Assembly: GCA_025351125.1 (NCBI GenBank)
Contig: JANXWN010000263.1
Coordinates: 1 to 10,527, forward strand
Source of the DNA: Caulobacteraceae bacterium
GTDB lineage: Bacteria; Pseudomonadota; Alphaproteobacteria; Caulobacterales; Caulobacteraceae
Direction of reading: 5' to 3'
Length of the DNA stretch: 10,527 nt
The number at the start of each line of letters is the position of its first letter. The stretch's first letter is position 1. Shown here piece by piece: positions 8,281 through 10,527 of the stretch. A program made the translations under genes and the position numbers. The notes below the pieces were generated by a model. The model saw only the letters and a program-made list of their open reading frames with translations. It made no database searches and had not been told where the DNA came from.

Positions 8281-8589
8281 ATGAACCGTAATGTCATTGT
8301 TTCACTGACGGCGCTTTTAGTCGTCGCATCGGCGAACGCCGAAACAGTAGGCGCTTCGTCGGCATCGAAGGCGCCGACGGCGACGGAGGTCCGCACGCAA
8401 TGCCGCGCGGAGGCCCGTGCGCAAGGGTTGAAAAACGAGGAACGCGTGGCCGCCGTCGACACCTGCTACGCCAAGGTTCTGCCGGAGCGCGCCGCGGCGC
8501 TCAAGTGTCGTCATGAGGGTAAGGCCAAAGGATTGGCGGGTTCCGAATTGCGTGATTTCACTCGGCAATGCCGTGGGGTCGCCGCGTAG
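8281..8589 (+). CDS. Secreted PsiF-repeat protein
   Basis: The protein has 102 residues. The ATG at 8281 follows AAGGGGA (8265-8271) with 9-base spacing; a TTG two codons upstream is less likely. The N-terminus MNRNVIVSLTALLVVASANA is a signal peptide with an AxA-type cleavage site near residue 20, so the product is periplasmic. Two PsiF-type repeats follow, C41-R-AEARAQGL...C62 and C76-R-HEGKAKGL...C97. Each has cysteines 21 residues apart, probably forming disulfides. PsiF was named from phosphate-starvation-inducible expression in E. coli; its molecular function is unknown. Its promoter region carries a LexA-type box. Confidence 0.85.
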   Translation: MNRNVIVSLTALLVVASANAETVGASSASKAPTATEVRTQCRAEARAQGLKNEERVAAVDTCYAKVLPERAAALKCRHEGKAKGLAGSELRDFTRQCRGVAA

Positions 8590-8606
8590 TCGTGGGCGTC
8601 GGTCGC

Positions 8607-8623
8607 GTGGGGCGTCGCCCCAC
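8607..8623 (+). terminator. GC hairpin downstream of the PsiF-repeat gene
   Basis: GTGGGGC (8607-8613) pairs with GCCCCAC (8617-8623) around a 3-base loop, 17 bases after the stop. No T-tract follows. A second small dyad, AGCTGT-GCTAA-ACAGCT (8664-8680), lies in the same gap. These may separate this gene from the next, but intrinsic termination is not proven. Confidence 0.35.
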
Positions 8624-8731
8624 CGGCCTGCGGGGTGACGCGAAGGGGAGGCTGTTGCGGGTGAGCTGTGCTAAACAGCTATCGCCCGATTTCGGCTCTC
8701 CGCCTCAACTCATGGAACACCCCTCCCCGCC

Positions 8732-9190
8732 ATGGCCATCGTCCTTTATATCGACGCCGACGCCTGCCCGGTAAAAGACGAGGTGTATCGCGTGGCGCAG
8801 CGCTATGGCTTGCAAACCAACGTCGTCGCCAACGCCTTCATTCACATTCCCGCCCACCCGAAAATCTCGCGCTTCGTGGTCGAAGCCGGCCCGGACGTGG
8901 CGGACGACTGGATCGCCGAGCGCGTCCAGGTCGGCGATGTCGTGATCACCAACGACATCCCGTTGGCCGAGCGCGTTCTCCAGAGCGGCGGCGCGGCGAT
9001 CGCCCCGAACGGAAGGACCTTCACCGTCGATTCGATCGGCGCGGCCATCGCTCAAAGAGCGATTATGGAGCAACTCCGCTCGACCGGCGCCATGACCGGC
9101 GGACCCAAGCCGTTCGACCGCACCGACCGGTCCCGGTTCTTGCAAGCGCTCGACGAAACCATCAACCGCGAAATGCGCAAACGCCGATGA
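8732..9190 (+). CDS. YaiI/YqxD (DUF188) family protein
   Basis: The protein has 152 residues, the normal size for this family. The ATG at 8732 gives the conserved start MAIVLYIDADACPVK, with DADACP at 8-13. Other hallmarks are the VADDWI segment (56-61), GDVVITNDIPLA (68-79) and GPKPF (124-128). The acidic residues (D8, D10, D58, D75) have the arrangement seen in PIN/NYN-like nuclease folds, but no activity is established for the family. There is no Shine-Dalgarno before the ATG, only a C-rich stretch, so translation may be weak or leaderless. The stop codon overlaps the arfB start (ATGA). Confidence 0.93.
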   Translation: MAIVLYIDADACPVKDEVYRVAQRYGLQTNVVANAFIHIPAHPKISRFVVEAGPDVADDWIAERVQVGDVVITNDIPLAERVLQSGGAAIAPNGRTFTVDSIGAAIAQRAIMEQLRSTGAMTGGPKPFDRTDRSRFLQALDETINREMRKRR

Positions 9191-9612
9191 TCATCGCCAT
9201 CACCAACGAGATCGCGCTGGACGACAACGAGCTGTCGTTCAGCTTCATCCGGGCGTCCGGCCCCGGAGGTCAGAACGTCAATAAGGTTTCAAGCGCCGTG
9301 CAAATGCGGTTCGACGCGCGCGCCTCGCCGTCGCTGACCAACGACGTCAGCACCCGTTTGCAAAAACTGGCCGGCGCGCGGCTCACCCTCGACGGGGTGA
9401 TCGTGATTACCGCGGCGCGCCACCGCACGCAGGAGCGCAATCGCGGCGACGCCATCGATCGCCTCACCGCCATGATCGCCAAGGCCGCCGTCGCCCCGAT
9501 CAAGCGCAAGGCCACGAGACCCCCGAAAGCCGCCAAGGAACGCCGCCTAGACGCCAAATCCCGCCGCGCCGGGGTCAAAACTTTGCGCGGCAAACCGACG
9601 GCTGGGGAGTAG
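9187..9612 (+). CDS. arfB: Alternative ribosome-rescue factor B (peptidyl-tRNA hydrolase)
   Basis: The protein has 141 residues. The ATG at 9187 overlaps the upstream stop as ATGA, indicating translational coupling. The catalytic domain carries SGPGGQNVNKVSSA (24-37) with the GGQ motif at 27-29, which hydrolyses peptidyl-tRNA on stalled ribosomes. It lacks the codon-recognition domain of RF1/RF2, as expected for ArfB/YaeJ/ICT1. The C-terminus from about 105 is a lysine/arginine-rich tail (KRKATRPPKAAKERR...KSRRAGVKTLRGK) that in ArfB enters the empty mRNA channel of ribosomes stalled on truncated mRNA. A longer reading in the same frame upstream only antisenses the YaiI-family message frame and is not real. 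Confidence 0.95.
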   Translation: MIIAITNEIALDDNELSFSFIRASGPGGQNVNKVSSAVQMRFDARASPSLTNDVSTRLQKLAGARLTLDGVIVITAARHRTQERNRGDAIDRLTAMIAKAAVAPIKRKATRPPKAAKERRLDAKSRRAGVKTLRGKPTAGE

Positions 9613-9670
9613 TTGGAAACCTGCGCGCTTGTCGTTAACGTGACGATTAACGATTCACGGAGATTCCGCG

Positions 9671-10180
9671 ATGCGCCTTTATGTTCCATACGCCGCTCTG
9701 GCCGTCGCCGCTGTCTGTCTGGCCGCTTGCGGCAAGCCCGCCGAGAGCCCCGCCGGCGCGCCGGCGACGGATTCCGCGGCCCCGACGCCGGTCGCCACCG
9801 CCGCGCCGACACCGGCGCAAGCCAAGGCGATCCTCGCCTCCCTTCCGACCGCCTATCAATCGGCCAATCTCGACAACGGCGAGGCCAAGTTCGCACTGTG
9901 CAAATCGTGCCACGTCCTCACGGCCGACGGCGGCAATATGGTCGGCCCCAACCTCTACGGGGTGTTCGGGCGCAAGGCCGGGAGCCTCGCTGATTTCAAC
10001 TATTCCGACGGCATGAAGGCGCTGGGCGTCGTGTGGGACGCCGACAAGATCAACCAATGGATCAAGGCCCCGGCGGCTATGGTGGCCGGCACCAAAATGA
10101 CCTATCTGGGGATGGAAAACGCGCAGGACCGGATCGACGTGATCGCCTATCTGAAAGTCGCGACGACGGCGCGAAAATAG
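9671..10180 (+). CDS. Class I cytochrome c, membrane-anchored lipoprotein
   Basis: The protein has 169 residues, with GGAG (9659-9662) 8 bases before the ATG. The N-terminus MRLYVPYAALAVAAVCLAAC is a lipoprotein signal with lipobox LAAC and lipidated C20. A linker rich in alanine, proline and threonine (21-50) follows. The cytochrome domain has heme-binding CKSCH (C77, C80, H81), the GPNLYGVFGRKAG segment typical of cytochrome c2/c-552 relatives (92-104), and the distal methionine M143 in AGTKMTYLGM. It is expected to carry electrons in the periplasm while tethered to the membrane; the partner oxidase or reductase is not in the window. It is convergent with the cytochrome bd remnant at the right edge. 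Confidence 0.93.
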   Translation: MRLYVPYAALAVAAVCLAACGKPAESPAGAPATDSAAPTPVATAAPTPAQAKAILASLPTAYQSANLDNGEAKFALCKSCHVLTADGGNMVGPNLYGVFGRKAGSLADFNYSDGMKALGVVWDADKINQWIKAPAAMVAGTKMTYLGMENAQDRIDVIAYLKVATTARK

Positions 10181-10239
10181 CCGCCTGATCTGGTCGGACG
10201 AAACGGATTTGGCCGCCGAATGGCTCTAAACCTTTGTTT

Positions 10240-10356
10240 CTAGGCCCGCAAAGCCAGCTTGATCGCGAGGCTGAGCAGCCCGACGGCTAACACACCTAGA
10301 GCCCAGATCGCCACGAACCAGGCGATTTGGCGAAGCCGTCGACGCGCGACCCGCAT
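10240..10356 (-). CDS. DUF2474 / CydX-like small membrane protein of a cytochrome bd operon
   Basis: The product has 38 residues, starting at ATG 10356, whose A is the last base of the preceding TGA (TGATG overlap), so the two are translationally coupled. It has a basic N-terminus (MRVARRRLRQ) and one membrane helix (IAWFVAIWALGVLAVGLLSLAIKL). The W-F-x-x-x-W-x-x-G-V-L pattern matches DUF2474, a small protein encoded after cydB in many bd-type oxidase operons and thought to act like CydX. A longer 74-residue reading in this frame begins inside the cydA remnant and is not homologous before this ATG. Confidence 0.72.
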   Translation of the reverse strand: MRVARRRLRQIAWFVAIWALGVLAVGLLSLAIKLALRA

Positions 10357-10527
10357 CAGTGAAAGCCGGGTTCCAACGCCACGCCCATGCCGACCACCAC
10401 CGGGAATATCTTCAGCCAATAGCGAAAAAGATTGGCGTAAGCGCCGCGCCCCGTTTTCAACCACAGGGCGTTCAATACCGCCAGATAGCTCGAAAGCCCG
10501 ATCGAGAAGGCGGGAAACAGAAAGTGA
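10356..10527 (-). pseudogene. cydA: cydA N-terminus joined to a cydB-like tail (bd oxidase remnant, runs off right edge)
   Basis: Reading minus from 10526 gives 56 residues and a stop at 10358-10356. HFLFPAFSIGLSSYLAVLNALWLK...NLFRYWLKIFPVVVGMGV matches the first helix and following segment of cytochrome bd oxidase subunit I (CioA type), with the leading histidine at the heme b595 ligand position. After GMGV, where CydA should continue for more than 350 residues, comes only ALEPGFH and a stop. The GFH end resembles the GYH C-terminus of CydB subunits of this class, and it is directly followed by the small DUF2474 gene as cydB normally is. The simplest reading is an in-frame deletion from early cydA to late cydB, leaving no working oxidase. 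The cydA part is certain; the cydB origin of the last residues is an inference from seven residues and position. Confidence 0.75.

Noticed and set aside
8217..8462. Minus-strand frame opposite the PsiF-repeat gene
   Set aside because: The plus-strand product has a signal peptide and two PsiF repeats; the opposite frame has no features before the intergenic part.
8668..9186. In-frame 173-residue upstream extension of arfB
   Set aside because: It overlaps the whole YaiI-family gene in another frame; the ArfB family start is the ATG at 9187 in the ATGA overlap.
10357..10464. Longer 74-residue version of the DUF2474 protein
   Set aside because: Its first 36 residues come from an out-of-frame reading of the cydA remnant; homology and the TGATG overlap support the ATG at 10356.

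Overview
The window looks like chromosomal DNA from a GC-rich alphaproteobacterium. The signs are the protein families present, a GAAC-N7-GAAC site (the alphaproteobacterial LexA operator form), strong GGAGG-type ribosome binding sites and two families of small intergenic palindromic repeats. I cannot name the genus. There is no phage, plasmid, CRISPR array or transposase gene. Most loci are single metabolic or housekeeping genes, several of them broken or clipped.

Layout. Bases 1-668 (minus) hold the N-terminal 222 codons of a GH36 alpha-galactosidase that runs off the left edge. Bases 669-1009 hold no gene, only mosaic hairpin repeats. A tRNA-Gly(CCC) follows at 1010-1084 (minus). On the plus strand an HD-domain metalloprotein (1206-1793) and an acyl-CoA dehydrogenase (1877-3076) form a probable pair. 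Next comes a REP-like inverted repeat cluster (3115-3292). The 3' end of a frameshifted AAA ATPase gene (minus, 4062-3180) runs into it. An RhlG-like SDR (4147-4935, minus) is divergent from phosphoglucomutase (pgm, 5152-6780, plus). Pgm is followed by a glucokinase cut at codon 162, where a second hairpin repeat (about 7349-7450) begins. A UDG-superfamily glycosylase (7459-8061, minus) and a secreted PsiF-repeat protein (8281-8589, plus) diverge from an intergenic region with a LexA-type box. A translationally coupled pair, YaiI/YqxD family plus ArfB (8732-9612), is followed by a lipoprotein cytochrome c (9671-10180). At the right edge, on the minus strand, are a cytochrome bd remnant (start of cydA joined in frame to what looks like the last codons of cydB) and an intact DUF2474/CydX-like small membrane protein.

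How the genes fit together. Alpha-galactosidase, Pgm and glucokinase suggest hexose use and glucose-6-phosphate/glucose-1-phosphate interconversion, but this glucokinase lacks its C-terminal half. The glycosylase is a DNA repair gene and the adjacent LexA-type box suggests SOS control. ArfB rescues stalled ribosomes. The cytochrome c and the bd remnant are respiratory.

I do not see an undescribed multi-gene system. The most distinctive feature is the number of disrupted genes: glk, the AAA ATPase and cydAB, two of them with the disruption next to palindromic repeats. These could be real genome decay or assembly errors.
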